Source of the DNA: Nemania diffusa | Lineage: Eukaryota > Ascomycota > Sordariomycetes > Xylariales > Xylariaceae | DNA length: 64,000 bases | NCBI GenBank assembly: GCA_038501195.1 | Contig: JBBPUQ010000011.1 | Coordinates: forward strand, 1,612,001-1,676,000 | Reading direction: 5' to 3' | Part shown: positions 35,614 through 46,767 of the stretch, piece by piece | How the letters are laid out: each line of letters opens with the position of its first letter | Numbering within the stretch: position 1 is the first letter of the stretch | The notes under the pieces: model-generated | Seen by the model: only the letters and a program-made list of their open reading frames with translations | What the model was told of the DNA's origin: nothing | Database searches by the model: none | Program-made: the position numbers and the translations under genes

Positions 35614-38013
35614 ATGGCTAGCGACAGCGGGGATCGACCCGAGCGCGAGATCAAGAATCATATTCTGTTCGAGATTGCTACTGAGGTTGCTCATCGCGGT
35701 ACGTCTGCGACTGTTATGACCTTTGCGCTGCTCCCTGCAGTATAATTCCTAACCAATCTATCAGTTGGCGGCATCTACTCTGTCATCAAGTCCAAGGCGC
35801 CTGTCACGACGGCCGAGTATGGAGACCGTTACACTCTGATCGGTCCCCTCAACCACCAATCTGTGAGTATTGCCTCTGCCACCTTCTCTAAAATAACCTC
35901 TCGTGCCACCACCCAGCTCACCACTATTCGCAGGCCGCTGTCGAGGTAGAGGAGCTCGAGCCGACCAATCCCGAGATCGCCAAGAGCATTGAAGCTATGC
36001 GTAACCGGGGAATTGGTATCTTGTATGGCAGATGGCTGATCGAAGGTGCTCCCCGCGTCCTGCTCATTGACACCAAGACAGCATACAAGTATATGGATGA
36101 GTGGAAGGCCGACCTATGGTCAGTGGCAAGCATCCCTGCTCCGCCAGGCGACGACGAGACGAACGAGGCCATCGTCTTTGGATACTTGGTCGCCTGGTTT
36201 CTAGGCGAGGTGCGTTTGGGACGTTCATTCTTTCCTGCCCTCCCCCCAACCCCCCCTCTGCTGATCACCTCTTAGCTAACTCAAATCAGTACGTGTGTCA
36301 CGAGAAGAACAAAGCTGTCATTGCCCACTTTCATGAATGGCTCGCAGGCGTTGCATTGCCTCTTTGCAAAAAACGCCAGATAGACATCACTACTGTCTTT
36401 ACAACTCACGCGACCTTGCTAGGTCGATACCTCTGTGCGGGCTCCGTCGATTTCTACAATAACCTCCAGAACTTTAATGTAGATGCTGAGGCCGGAAAGC
36501 GTGGCATCTACCACCGATATTGTATTGAGCGCGCAGCTGCGCATTCGTGCGACGTCTTCACAACCGTCTCCCATATTACCGCCTTCGAAAGCGAACATTT
36601 GCTAAAGCGCAAGCCCGATGGTGTATTGCCAAACGGCCTGAATGTTACCAAGTTCGCTGCTGTACACGAGTTTCAGAACCTGCATCAACAAGCCAAGGAG
36701 AAGATCCATGATTTCGTACGAGGTCATTTCTATGGACATTACGATTTCGTTCCCGAAGACACGCTCTACTTCTTTACGGCCGGGCGCTATGAGTTTCGCA
36801 ACAAGGGTGTCGACATGTTTATCGAATCCCTTTCTCGGCTGAACCACAGGCTCAAGGCCGCGGGCAGCAAGACCACCGTTGTGGCCTTCATTGTCATGCC
36901 GGCGCAGACCACCTCCCTTACCGTTGAGGCCCTCAAAGGACAGGCCGTCGTTAAGTCGCTAAGGGACACGGTCGATGTGATCGAGCGAGGCATTGGCCGC
37001 CGTATCTTTGAGCGCTCCCTTAAATGGCACGATGGCGACACGATGCCCGATGAGAAGGAACTCATCACGAGCGCCGACCGCGTAGTATTGAGGCGTAGAC
37101 TCTTTGCGATGAAACGTTCCGGACTACCGCCTATTGTCACGCATAACATGGTTAACGACCACGATGATCCCATCCTCAACCAGATCCGGCGGGTACAGCT
37201 CTTTAACCATCCTACGGATAGGGTCAAGATTGTCTTCCATCCCGAATTTTTGAACTCATCAAACCCCATCTTGCCATTGGACTATGATGATTTTGTACGC
37301 GGTACCAACCTCGGTGTCTTCGCCTCGTACTACGAGCCTTGGGGCTATACGCCGGCCGAGTGTACGGTCATGGGCGTACCCAGTATTACGACAAACCTAT
37401 CAGGCTTCGGTTGCTATATGGAGGAGCTGATCGAGAACTCGAGCGACTATGGTATCTATATTGTAGATCGCCGAAACAAGGGTGTAGACGACTCAGTCAA
37501 CCAGCTGACAACGAATATGTTTGATTTCTGCCAAAAGAGCCGCCGACAACGCATCAATCAGCGGAATCGCACAGAGAGGTTGAGTGATCTGCTGGACTGG
37601 AAGAGGATGGGCATGGAATATGTCAAGGCACGGCAGTTGGCGTTGCGGCGAGCGTACCCGACCTCGTTCACGGGCGAGGAGGAGGAGGAAGACTTCATCC
37701 CCGGTGTCGAACAGAAGATATCGCGACCGTTCTCGGTTCCGGGCTCGCCTCGTGATCGAAACGGGATGATGACGCCCGGTGACTTCGCCAGCATACAGGA
37801 GGGGCGGGAGGGATTGAGCACCGAGGACTATGTCGCATGGAAGCTACCGTATGTCAACTTTCCCCAAATTACCCAATCAGTCCCATAGACAGTGAACTAA
37901 CAAAGACTGTCAGTGACGAAGAGGATCCCGACGAGTATCCTTTCCCGTTGACGCTGCGGACGAAATCAGGACCGGCGTCACCCCTAGAAGCCGTTCAGCC
38001 GAATGGGAATTAG
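35614..38013 (+). CDS. GSY1: Glycogen synthase (GT3 family)
   Basis: Five exons, 35614-35698, 35765-35862, 35934-36209, 36290-37848 and 37914-38013, give 705 residues, the same length as yeast Gsy2. The N-terminus reads [20 protein letters not shown], the donor-sugar binding glycine loop. The catalytic E-X7-E pair is Glu502/Glu510 in [15 protein letters not shown] cluster of arginines starting near residue 571 ([19 protein letters not shown]) matches the region through which glucose-6-phosphate activates the enzyme. The C-terminal tail has Ser/Thr-Pro sites ([14 protein letters not shown]), as expected for inhibitory phosphorylation. The enzyme extends alpha-1,4-glucan chains from UDP-glucose, in the cytosol. 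All splice joins preserve frame. Confidence 0.96.
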
Positions 38014-40532
38014 GGAAGCGAGTGGAACTGAAGATTTGAGCAAGGCAAATGCGACCGGAAATTTTGTCAGGAGGCTGCAGTTGGGGCCGACTCATTAACC
38101 ACATGAATTTGCATGCAAGGCAAAGCAAGTAATCCGATCCCACTGCGACGCGACAATTCTGGCCCCAAGTCCTTAGAATGAACAGACAAGGCTGGGGCTG
38201 AGAGGCAACAGCGCGTATTGGCCCCACTGGGGGTTGTAATATTCATCTAAGTTTGACATGTTTTGATATGGTATGAAAGGACAAGAAAAAGGCTACGGTA
38301 GAGAGCATGATTGTTTCACCTTAACGTATGGCCCTTTGCATAGCACACGTATAGCATACATGCATTAGCGGGTAGTTTGCCGTCTCTTCATTTCCCAGCT
38401 CGTATTCTCTTGGTTTACCCTCATTCTCGTCGCTGTTTTCATCTGCCATTCCAATGTATCACTAGCAAAACCCGTGTAATACAACTTAACTAAATAGACT
38501 CAGGTAACATCTTATACAAATATAGTACCGTACATATTTTGCGATGAAGACGTAGTACCTGCTCTCACTAGCAACTGGAAAACGACACTGTTTTCGAAAT
38601 ATACATATAAACTACACATAGCGAAATATATTTTGCAACGCCTGCATTACGTCTGCCTACTACGTCTCCCTTATCATGTCTTATTCGGTTCTCTCGTGGG
38701 CTAACAATAAAGGCTACTCGGCTAGAGTAATTCTCCCGTTAGTGTAGTCTAGATATCTTTAACAAGCTACTTGAGCTAGACAACTTATCGCAGAGGTATG
38801 ATGTTTCGTTTAGTGTAGCCTTGGTGCAGCTATCGTACATCACTTCTGAACAACGCCCTTTTCCATTTTATCATGTCCCTTGCATATTGTCTTAAATTGT
38901 CTCGCTGGTACTGAGCCGCATATACACATACAGTAGACATGCATGACCTACTTGCCCAAAATTAAGAAGCCCACCTCTAATGCCACAACGCAACCGTGTA
39001 ATATTGACGTTCCAACTAGCCTGTACATAACATGAGAGTGAGAAAGCATCTCGAAGAATTAGTTGATACATTAGCCAGAGGTGTACAGTGAAAAGGGCCG
39101 CTCGAGAACAAACAAACAAACCCATCTCGCCAACGCAAGGCAAGATGCTGGATAGCCACAAATTAAATGACGTGTTTATACCATAATAATGGGGGTTTTT
39201 TTGTAGATTAACCAACGGTTTGCTACTATTATGTCTCGTCGAGTCAAGCAAGGATTACCTATGGGGGCCGGAGTGGCATACAGTGTATAACTGTACGTAC
39301 TAGGTATTCTGTATTAGGTAGTCCGTACAGAGTAAAAGAGGTCTTATAAATAGTATCATACAGATACTAGCTATGTGACCGGGGTAGGTACCTTAGTAGT
39401 GATAACTAGGTACCTACATGTATGTAGGTACATAAGGTATGCGGCTTACGATTCTTTCCCTTTTCTAGGTACACCTACATACAGCCTGCCTGCTGTACTA
39501 CCTTAAGTAGGTACTTCCGCGCACCTACATAATTGGACTGAGGGAAGGTGGAGGGCGGTTCCCTGAATGAGGATTGGGTATTGTACGTACTAGGAAAAGA
39601 AAGAACAGACAAGACAAGCAGTTGATAGGTCATTACTGCCTACCTAAGCCTTAGGTAGATAGTAGTTAGATAGACTACCTAAGTAGAATTAGATACATAC
39701 ACACATCATCAATCACTGTGACATTATCTACTACGTAGAGCCAACCTTTCTTCCTTTCCATCTCTCTTCCAATCCTTTTCTAATACCAACCATCCCGACA
39801 ACACACAAACCAACCCAATCAACATTCAGCTTAATCAAGTCCCCCAGCCACCCCCAACCAACCCCCCTTCGCCCAAATCCAACAGCAACAACCCTTGGTT
39901 TAGGTATTTGTTGCAGGTAGAATGCCTGGGGGGCACAGAATACAGCCAAGACCTGTCACTTTACGTATGCTCGCCCATCTACTACCACCCCAGACAGGCC
40001 GGTACAAGCTAGACTAGGTGGGTAGGTAGAGCAACATCACGCCGGGATCCATCACAACCATTCGCGGCGCACAGGCGGGCGCAGACATTACATACATGCA
40101 CCATAGGCAGGTAGGTACACCATACAGAGTACACCATACCTACACCACCACCACCAACACACACATCTTGGTACACATACCTACCTCCTACCTACCTACT
40201 GTGCACACACAGACACATAGGTACACACATACACACATGCCACAATCGGCCCTTCGCCCCTCTTCTTCTTCTTCTTCTACTTCTTCTTCGTCGTACATAC
40301 ATACCTATTATACCCAGTAGCTGTTGCTTCTTTCCCGAGTTTCATTACGACTCAATTGTTCTGCCTACCTATGTTCCTCACTATCCCTCTCATCTCTCTC
40401 CCTTCTGCCATACCGAGTCCCCCGATTTACACCCGCCGCTACCTTGTCATACAACTCGTCCAACTACCATCCGAGGGCACATCCTTTCTCCCTACTAGAC
40501 AGCACTTCTAAACTAGACCAGTTCTACTCAGA
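38014..40532. other. Long intergenic region with dense TAGGTACC motifs
   Basis: A 2.5-kb gap. The part at 38014-39250 shows only weak, uncharacteristic ORFs. From 39290 to 40210 there is a heavy concentration of TAGGTACCTAC/TACCTACC motifs and CA-rich simple sequence. A TTC-type run at 40261-40291 lies just ahead of the next gene and probably falls in its promoter or leader. Confidence 0.55.
40261..40291. repeat. TTC/CTT trinucleotide run
   Basis: An imperfect TCT/TTC repeat lies about 240 bases upstream of the F-box gene. It is simple sequence in the likely promoter or leader. Confidence 0.6.
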
Positions 40533-42575
40533 ATGAAGTTCGCAGCTATGAAGTTCTTCCGGAGAAGCAAGAAGTCGACCTCGGAGTCAAAGTCGTCCAA
40601 GAAATCGCCTCGAGCCTACGACGACATCGAGCGCGACAAGTACCGCATGTACAACCCCCGCCACGACCAGCACTACAATTATGCTGCCGAGCAAGGCTAC
40701 ATCTTCGCACCCTGGCTCGAACTGCCTACCCCCATCCTCGAGAGGGTCTTCGCCTTTGTCTGCCCCCACAGCTCCGACAAGTCCTACGAGACCTGCGAGA
40801 GGAGCGCTGTCGAGGATGCCTGTATGCTCTGCGATCTCCGCGACCTGGCCCATGCCGGTCAGGTCTGCAAGCGCTGGCGAAAGTCAGCCATACAGCTCAT
40901 GTATGTATCTCCCCAGAGTGCTTTTTGTTGCTTGTTGCTGTTGCTATCGCGCCTTCATTACGTAATTCGGCCGGCTGACGACGGCCCCTCCTCGCTTAGG
41001 TACCATAGTATCCGTATAGACTCTGTCCATTATTGCCAGCGAGAGGTCGACCTCTCCGAGAGACGCAAACGCAAGAGCCGCTTTGACCGCAACGGTGTCC
41101 CCGAGGATCCTGCCGGCGCCCGCCTCCATCTTCTATGCCGCACGCTGCGTGACGACCCTACCCGCTTGGGAAAGCTTGTGCAGTACTTCAAGACCCCTTA
41201 TATGCTACGAGAGTCGAGTGCTCCCATCCTCGCGAGGACCATTGCCGTGCTGCCCAACTTGAAATATGTTGATCTACCCGAGGGCCTATTCGTGGACGAC
41301 CCTGCTCATCATACCCTCAAACTTGAAGTTCAAGCCCGATGCCCGGGTCTTCGGAAGATGACTTACCTAGCTGGCAGCGAGCGCAGTCTCGAGGCGCTGA
41401 GCCGCGGCAATATATGGCCAAGTCTCGAGGTTCTAGAACTCGGCAGAATCAACATGGATCCCGCCGTCCTGCGACAAATCCTTGCCACGATGCGGCATCT
41501 TCGTGCTCTCAAGGCCTCGGATTGCAGGATGCTAGACGACGATATCTTTCGGAACAATGACGTCCTACCCGCCTTGCCGCCACTGGAGGAACTCGTTCTG
41601 ACCGATGTTCCTCGTGTCACCGCCGACGGGCTAGTTGCGTATTTATCTAGAGACGACGCCAAGAACACCTTAAAGGTCCTGTCTCTTTCTAATACTGGAG
41701 TACACCCCAGGGCCCTCCATGATGTCTTGGCCAATGCGCCGCGTCTTGTCACGTTGTCCATCACCGAACAAGTCGACTCTCCCTTCCCATCTCACGGTGT
41801 TCCCATTCCTCCGCTATCCAATTGGGCTCTTGAAACATTGCGTTACGAGATCACGGCTTCTCCTGCGAATTCGACCTATGCGAGTACCACGGCCGGCTAT
41901 TATAATTACCTAGCATCATCGCTCTTCGCAGGTGGTTTGCCACGCCTGGAGGCTATCTACGTTCGAGATCAAACCTTCCCCGACTTACTGATCGGCTTGC
42001 CACCTCCTATGCCCGGCTTTGCGGGAAGCCCTCAACGCCCCCGTAGCGCAGGCAACACAGGCATGTTCAACGCGGGAGGTGGGAGCCTCTCGCCGTCTAC
42101 CACGGGAGGCTATAGTAACCCCACGCCTCGCTTTAGCTCCAACAACCCGTTTGCATCAACCTTCAATGGCCCAAGTGGACCTGGCATGTTGGCTCTCAAC
42201 CAGACCCTCGAGATCTTCACCAAGGGCGACGATGACCTAGACTGGGGCAGTACGCGCATGGATCCTTTTGATGCCTTTGGTGGTGGTGGCCGAGGTAGAG
42301 GGCGCCACGGGCGGACGGCGAGCTCAGCGAGCGGCCGGCCACTCAGTAGTTACGGCCTATCTGACATAGGCGCAGGCTGGCAGGCTGGCGGCGGGGCTCG
42401 GATGAGTGTCATACAGGGCGACGGTCATGGCGGGTTCCTAAGCGTACCCGGTGAGAGTATGGTAGGCCATGCTCGCAAGAGCAGTGCCTCGAGTTTTGGA
42501 CCTGCGAGAGACGAGTGGCCCCGGCCAAGCAGTAGCCAGGGCCCTAAGAAGGGTGATCGAGACCTCTGGCGCTAA
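40533..42575 (+). CDS. F-box/leucine-rich-repeat-like protein
   Basis: Two exons, 40533-40900 and 41000-42575, are proposed, giving 647 residues. A basic Ser/Lys-rich N-terminus is followed by an F-box-like segment at about 65-125 (LELPTPILERVFAFVCP, then LAHAGQVCKRWRKSAIQLM). Leucine-rich repeat-like strands follow from about 200 to 440 (LPNLKYVDLPEGL, LEVLELGRINM, LKVLSLSNTGV, LVTLSI). The C-terminal 180 residues are Gly/Ser/Pro-rich. F-box proteins bring substrates to SCF ubiquitin ligases; the substrate here is unknown. The 99-base intron is a multiple of three and has no stop, so an unspliced read-through frame also stays open (680 residues). Splicing as AT|G TAC gives the continuous LMYHSIRID, as expected after an F-box. 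The start could also be the ATG five codons on. Confidence 0.82.
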   Translation: MKFAAMKFFRRSKKSTSESKSSKKSPRAYDDIERDKYRMYNPRHDQHYNYAAEQGYIFAPWLELPTPILERVFAFVCPHSSDKSYETCERSAVEDACMLCDLRDLAHAGQVCKRWRKSAIQLMYVSPQSAFCCLLLLLSRLHYVIRPADDGPSSLRYHSIRIDSVHYCQREVDLSERRKRKSRFDRNGVPEDPAGARLHLLCRTLRDDPTRLGKLVQYFKTPYMLRESSAPILARTIAVLPNLKYVDLPEGLFVDDPAHHTLKLEVQARCPGLRKMTYLAGSERSLEALSRGNIWPSLEVLELGRINMDPAVLRQILATMRHLRALKASDCRMLDDDIFRNNDVLPALPPLEELVLTDVPRVTADGLVAYLSRDDAKNTLKVLSLSNTGVHPRALHDVLANAPRLVTLSITEQVDSPFPSHGVPIPPLSNWALETLRYEITASPANSTYASTTAGYYNYLASSLFAGGLPRLEAIYVRDQTFPDLLIGLPPPMPGFAGSPQRPRSAGNTGMFNAGGGSLSPSTTGGYSNPTPRFSSNNPFASTFNGPSGPGMLALNQTLEIFTKGDDDLDWGSTRMDPFDAFGGGGRGRGRHGRTASSASGRPLSSYGLSDIGAGWQAGGGARMSVIQGDGHGGFLSVPGESMVGHARKSSASSFGPARDEWPRPSSSQGPKKGDRDLWR

Positions 42576-44028
42576 GGGAAAATTGGGTTCTCGGGGCGGA
42601 ACGGAACGAGGGGAATGGCACCCGGGGAACGGCGCGGGGCGCCAGAGGAGGCACAACAGCGAAAAGTTGTTCATCGTGTTCCAAGGCCAAGGGGATGGTT
42701 GATGGTGGGGAATAATGAAAACAATATCAAAATTGAATGTCCAGAAGACGGGAAAGGCAAAATAACTGCGCTGGGATATCGCAGCTGGAATATATACCCC
42801 GGTAGACGGATGGTTCGATGTTTGACGTCCGTGTAACATGTATAACAATCCTGCATCAGGTTTTCTTCTGTTGGTCAGATAGGAAACGAGATAGTACCTA
42901 ACCTACCAAATTCACAATGGCTTTTGTTCTTCTCGTCCGTCCTTGTTTAGGATGATACCTAGCCGCGATGAGGCTTCACCCCTGTGGCCCTACTGTTTGC
43001 AGTATCCATTGCGTTGCTCACGATGTGGCCAATTTTGCTGTCTAAATATGTGTTCGGACGTCCGCAGGCTGACGGAGGCAAGAGCGACGGCGCTTGTTAT
43101 CTATTGTACGAGATAGAACCGATCCTTTAAGTACTCGGGTAAAGAGGCCCCCTCGAGGACGTGATAGGCTGGACTAGCCATTCTTCACGTTTCAGCTACT
43201 CGGAGCTGGTAGGACGAAGCAGGACTATTTATCCGTTTACCGGCCGGCGTTTGGGGCAGTTCCGGTCACCTCAGCAAAGGTAAGCGAGGGACAGGTATCA
43301 TCCTTGATAAGAGAGGAGCAAGGATGATGAGGTAGAACGATGATAAACCGGCTACTGCGTAAGCTGAATGTAATCTAAATTTCTACGTATTTTTTATTCA
43401 TGTATATGGCTATATATGTATATACATATATACATATAGAGACATTAGTGCTCGGTAGCAATAGGTATTAGTCTCGTATTCTAATGGGCTTAATATTATC
43501 AGAGCTCGGCTGCGTGTGGCATATCTTCTTTGCCTCCGTCTCCTATCTTTTGTATTGGTATCTATTATGGCAGTCCTCTATATGCACAGCATTCTATCCA
43601 AATATAGATTTCGCTATTCTAGATGCAATTCGTTTAGCATATCGTCGTGACTCAGTATTCGCTACCCGCGATCTATTATATGAGGCGGTAGCGAGCGTGG
43701 GGCTTTCGAGTGCCAGTGTACCATCGCGTTCTAAGGCCCTGTTGAAGTTGGGCCGGCGCGGAAGTTGCTGGATATAGATTGGCGTCGCACATGTATCATG
43801 CTGATTTTACGCGCGTGTCGAATCGGCCAAATATCTCCTTTCCCTGCTGTTTGGTAACCTCGACGGAAGCAAAAAGCCTCTACCCTAGAGATTTTGTAAG
43901 GGCAAATGGTAAATGATAAATGGCATGTCGGGGTAATAAATGAGCAAATCAGTTCGACTCAATATAATGCGGCTTACAGCAACCCAACGACGACGTGTCT
44001 AGTATATTCGGTGATTGTTTGTGAGCTT
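42576..44028. other. Intergenic region between convergent genes
   Basis: A 1.45-kb gap holding the 3' ends of two convergent genes. A TATATGTATATACATATATACATATA-like low-complexity stretch lies near 43400-43440. The 97-codon frame at 43484 has no coding features. Confidence 0.5.
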
Positions 44029-45162
44029 CTACGCAATCTTCGTCACTGTCAACTCGCCTGGCTCATTGCCGTCAAGCTCCAGTAGTCCGCCTGCTTCGAG
44101 CTTCTTCTTCCACTTCGCACTTTCGTAACGAGCGAGAATAAGCGTCATGCGAAGCAGTATCCCATCGCTGGATTGATGTTCCTCGACAGTCGCCTCCAAA
44201 GGGGTGAAGGTCCATCGCCCAAAGGCCCAGTTCAAAATATACCTCGTGTTCGGGGATGGAGCCGACAGCGGCGTTGATGTAGAGCCATCTTGGTGCGAGT
44301 TAAGAATCTCTGCCGACGGCGACTTCGTTAAAATTGACTTTATTCTGTATACCTCATCTTTCGGGGCTATCTTGAGCAATGCCATAAGTTTGGTGACATC
44401 GACAGCGGCACCCTCAGGTCCACGCAGAGTGACCGAGAGCACCTCGACTTCGGACTGGTGATCATGACTATGCTGGCCCTTCTCGTGGCTATGGTCGTGC
44501 TCTCCATTCTCGACCGCAGCTACATGCCCCTCGGTCAGGGTGCGCGCAAGTCCCCCGTCGATGCCGAAGATGACGTCCACCGGGACACGGCCGCGATCGC
44601 TCTTGACCCAGGCGACATCGACCTCGAGATCGCCGACGCGGTCCCTGACCTCGTCAAAGCGGCGCTCGTCGCAGGCCTCCCACTTGTTGAAGACGATGAG
44701 GTCGGTGTAGCGGGCCTGGAGGCGGGCGGTGAAGCTCGTGTCCTCGTAGCCGGCCCAGTTCTCGACGTCGATGACGCTCGCGACGCCGTCGAGCACGTAC
44801 GCGCCGCCCGTCTCGCGCGCGATGCGGTTCACCTCGATGGCCAGGGTCGCCGGGAACGCGGAGCCCGAGGTCTCGACGACGATGCGGTCGGGCCGCACGG
44901 TGGCGCGCAGCTCGGCGAGCGCGGGCGCCAGCTGCCCCACGAGGTTGCAGCAGATGCACCCGTTGAGCAGCTCCTGCACGCCCGAGACGGCGCTGCTGGC
45001 CGCGAGCTGCGAGTCCACCGCGACGTCGCCGAACTCGTTCTTGAGCAGCGCCAGCCGGTACGACGGGTTCGCCGCGCGCAGCTGCGGCACCAGGTTGAGC
45101 AGCAGCGTGGTCTTGCCCGAGCCCAGAAACCCTGTGACGATCGTGATGGGAATCGGCGCCAT
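44029..45162 (-). CDS. COG0523/CobW-family metal chaperone GTPase
   Basis: A single exon, 377 residues from the ATG at 45162. The Walker A loop GFLGSGKTT spans residues 11-19 and the hallmark metal-binding GCICC has Cys69, Cys71 and Cys72. The switch region reads VETSG, and a His-rich stretch (HDHSHEKGQHSHDH) lies between the GTPase domain and the CobW C-terminal domain. The family delivers metals, mainly zinc, cobalt or nickel, to client enzymes using GTP. In eukaryotes the best known member is the zinc chaperone ZNG1. The usual NKxD base-recognition motif reads NKWE here. An in-frame ATG at 45288 would add 42 residues of unlike sequence, so the start next to MAPIPITIVTGF is chosen. The first two thirds are much more GC-rich than neighbouring genes. 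Confidence 0.9.
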   Translation of the reverse strand: MAPIPITIVTGFLGSGKTTLLLNLVPQLRAANPSYRLALLKNEFGDVAVDSQLAASSAVSGVQELLNGCICCNLVGQLAPALAELRATVRPDRIVVETSGSAFPATLAIEVNRIARETGGAYVLDGVASVIDVENWAGYEDTSFTARLQARYTDLIVFNKWEACDERRFDEVRDRVGDLEVDVAWVKSDRGRVPVDVIFGIDGGLARTLTEGHVAAVENGEHDHSHEKGQHSHDHQSEVEVLSVTLRGPEGAAVDVTKLMALLKIAPKDEVYRIKSILTKSPSAEILNSHQDGSTSTPLSAPSPNTRYILNWAFGRWTFTPLEATVEEHQSSDGILLRMTLILARYESAKWKKKLEAGGLLELDGNEPGELTVTKIA

Positions 45163-45751
45163 CGTTTTTCTTTTCTCCCTTGGCGGATCGGACCGATGGT
45201 TATTGTCGAGGTTGCTGGTTTGCGCTGGCGAGTCGCGAGTCGGCGAGAAAATAAAGCGAGTGTGAGTGAATTGCGAAAAATAATCCACGGTTAGACCTAG
45301 ACTGACTAAGTAGGTGAGACATGGAGGGGTTGAGGGGTTTCTCTAGGAGTCTTAGGTAGTACCTTAGGTATCTACCTAGGTACTTAACGTAAGTGATAAT
45401 GTCCTTATCCTGGCTAGACTTGGCTAGGCACCTATGCCTTTATCGCCTGCAGTGCCTGGGGTCCAAGCCTAGCTTACAGGGCTTTCCACTACAGTAAGTA
45501 GCTTGTACGTATAAGCACTAGTGCTAACCCCTGTGCCGTTGCCATGTTTTCCGATTTGCTGCTACTTAAGACTTGAGCTGTACTAGCCCATGCACAATGA
45601 CGTAGAGTATTCTATCTCAATTCACTCAGTAAGTCAGCACTTATAAGAAGTACCTACATAATTAATTCTCATTTTCTTTGTCAACTATTAGGCCCCCCCT
45701 ACACAATTTACAACAAGTCAACACATAAAAATATAGTCGTTTTCAAACATA
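45163..45751. promoter_or_regulatory. Divergent promoter region of the CobW and small-protein genes
   Basis: About 0.6 kb lies between divergent start codons and includes TAGGTACC-type motifs at 45345-45390. No specific factor site could be assigned. Confidence 0.5.
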
Positions 45752-46126
45752 ATGTCTTTAACAGCATCCTCTAATCCTCCATCTGAGCAAACAATGTTCA
45801 AATACCAGCTTGACAAAGCCGCCAATGAAGCCCGCCAGCCCACAAGCAACCAAGACAACAGCAATACTTCAAGTTTAATAGAAAAAGGTAAGCAAACTAG
45901 CAGTGAGGCTAAGATACCTGTGTTAACTCTCCGACTCATCGTCAAAGTTACCGAGTATGTCCCAGTAGCATCCAAGCTCTTGGGGACAGATCAAAGCAGG
46001 CAGAAGCAGGCGTCACCAGAGGATCTATCAGGCCCGCCAAATCGACCCGAACACGATAATCGTATCGCCGAGTTCGTCAGAGAACAGCACCGGAGCAAGA
46101 AGCACGACAGTGAGCTTGGAAGTTGA
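45752..46126 (+). CDS. Small conserved-looking hypothetical protein
   Basis: Two exons, 45752-45887 and 45948-46126, give 104 residues. The 60-base intron is stop-free and frame-neutral, so an unspliced 124-residue frame also exists. Splicing (GTAAG..CAAAG) gives the continuous SSLIEKVTEYVPVASKLLG, which is more protein-like than the read-through. The rest is hydrophilic, with a Pro-rich part (GPPNRPEHD) and a charged end (IAEFVREQHRSKK). There is no signal peptide or membrane segment. I cannot name the family or a function. Confidence 0.62.
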   Translation: MSLTASSNPPSEQTMFKYQLDKAANEARQPTSNQDNSNTSSLIEKGKQTSSEAKIPVLTLRLIVKVTEYVPVASKLLGTDQSRQKQASPEDLSGPPNRPEHDNRIAEFVREQHRSKKHDSELGS

Positions 46127-46767
46127 TTGGCTCCTCTCGTTCTAGTGGTACACGATATTGATGTTGGCTGGCAATGTGTTTCACGTCCTGTATATGATAT
46201 TCCTTGGCTATAAACAATCACGACAGGTATAATACTACGTAGCATCCCCATGAGTGAGTAACATGAATCTAGAAGGTGAGCCTCGTTTTCGGAGGCTAGG
46301 ATTTGTAGTCTAGGATTTATCCAGTTTAAGCGTCGATGGAGAGTTAGCTCTTACTAAAGTTAAGAATAAATTTAAAATGGCATGTTATCACGTAGACTAA
46401 TTAAATTGAAAGCGGAAACTATCGCCTTTCAAGCAAAAGATCCTGTGGGGCGAAACGTAAAATAATAGACAGCCTTCATCTTTACGTGTATAAAGACACA
46501 CGAGTGTAATTTTCATAGGTCCCTGCAGTTACGCTGCAGCTTTCTTCATGCATTTTTAATTCGCTAAACAGTGTAGTCCAAATCGCATACACCTGACACT
46601 GCGTGTTTACAATACACATTATAAAACCCACTTAATCATAAGGATAGCTGCTGCGGTGTGATGAGACGACATGTGCATATATCAGAGTACAATTCGGCGG
46701 CAACATGGTAGGTGTTGCAATCGATTTCAATTACTACACCACGAACTCAATCCTAATGTCTCATTAC
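46127..46767. other. Intergenic region, slightly AT-rich
   Basis: A convergent 3'-3' gap of about 640 bases. It is AT-rich around 46330-46640, and no gene was seen. Confidence 0.5.

Noticed and set aside
38892..39251. 119-codon minus-strand frame
   Set aside because: No recognisable domain or coding composition, and it is isolated in a long repeat-rich gap.
43484..43777. 97-codon frame with an aromatic/hydrophobic start
   Set aside because: It looks faintly like a membrane protein but has no continuation, no splice partners and AT-rich flanks, so it was not supported.
44458..45294. 278-codon + strand frame opposite the CobW gene
   Set aside because: Its composition (Ala/Arg/Asp/Val-rich) is that of a GC-rich antisense shadow, while the minus strand carries all GTPase motifs.
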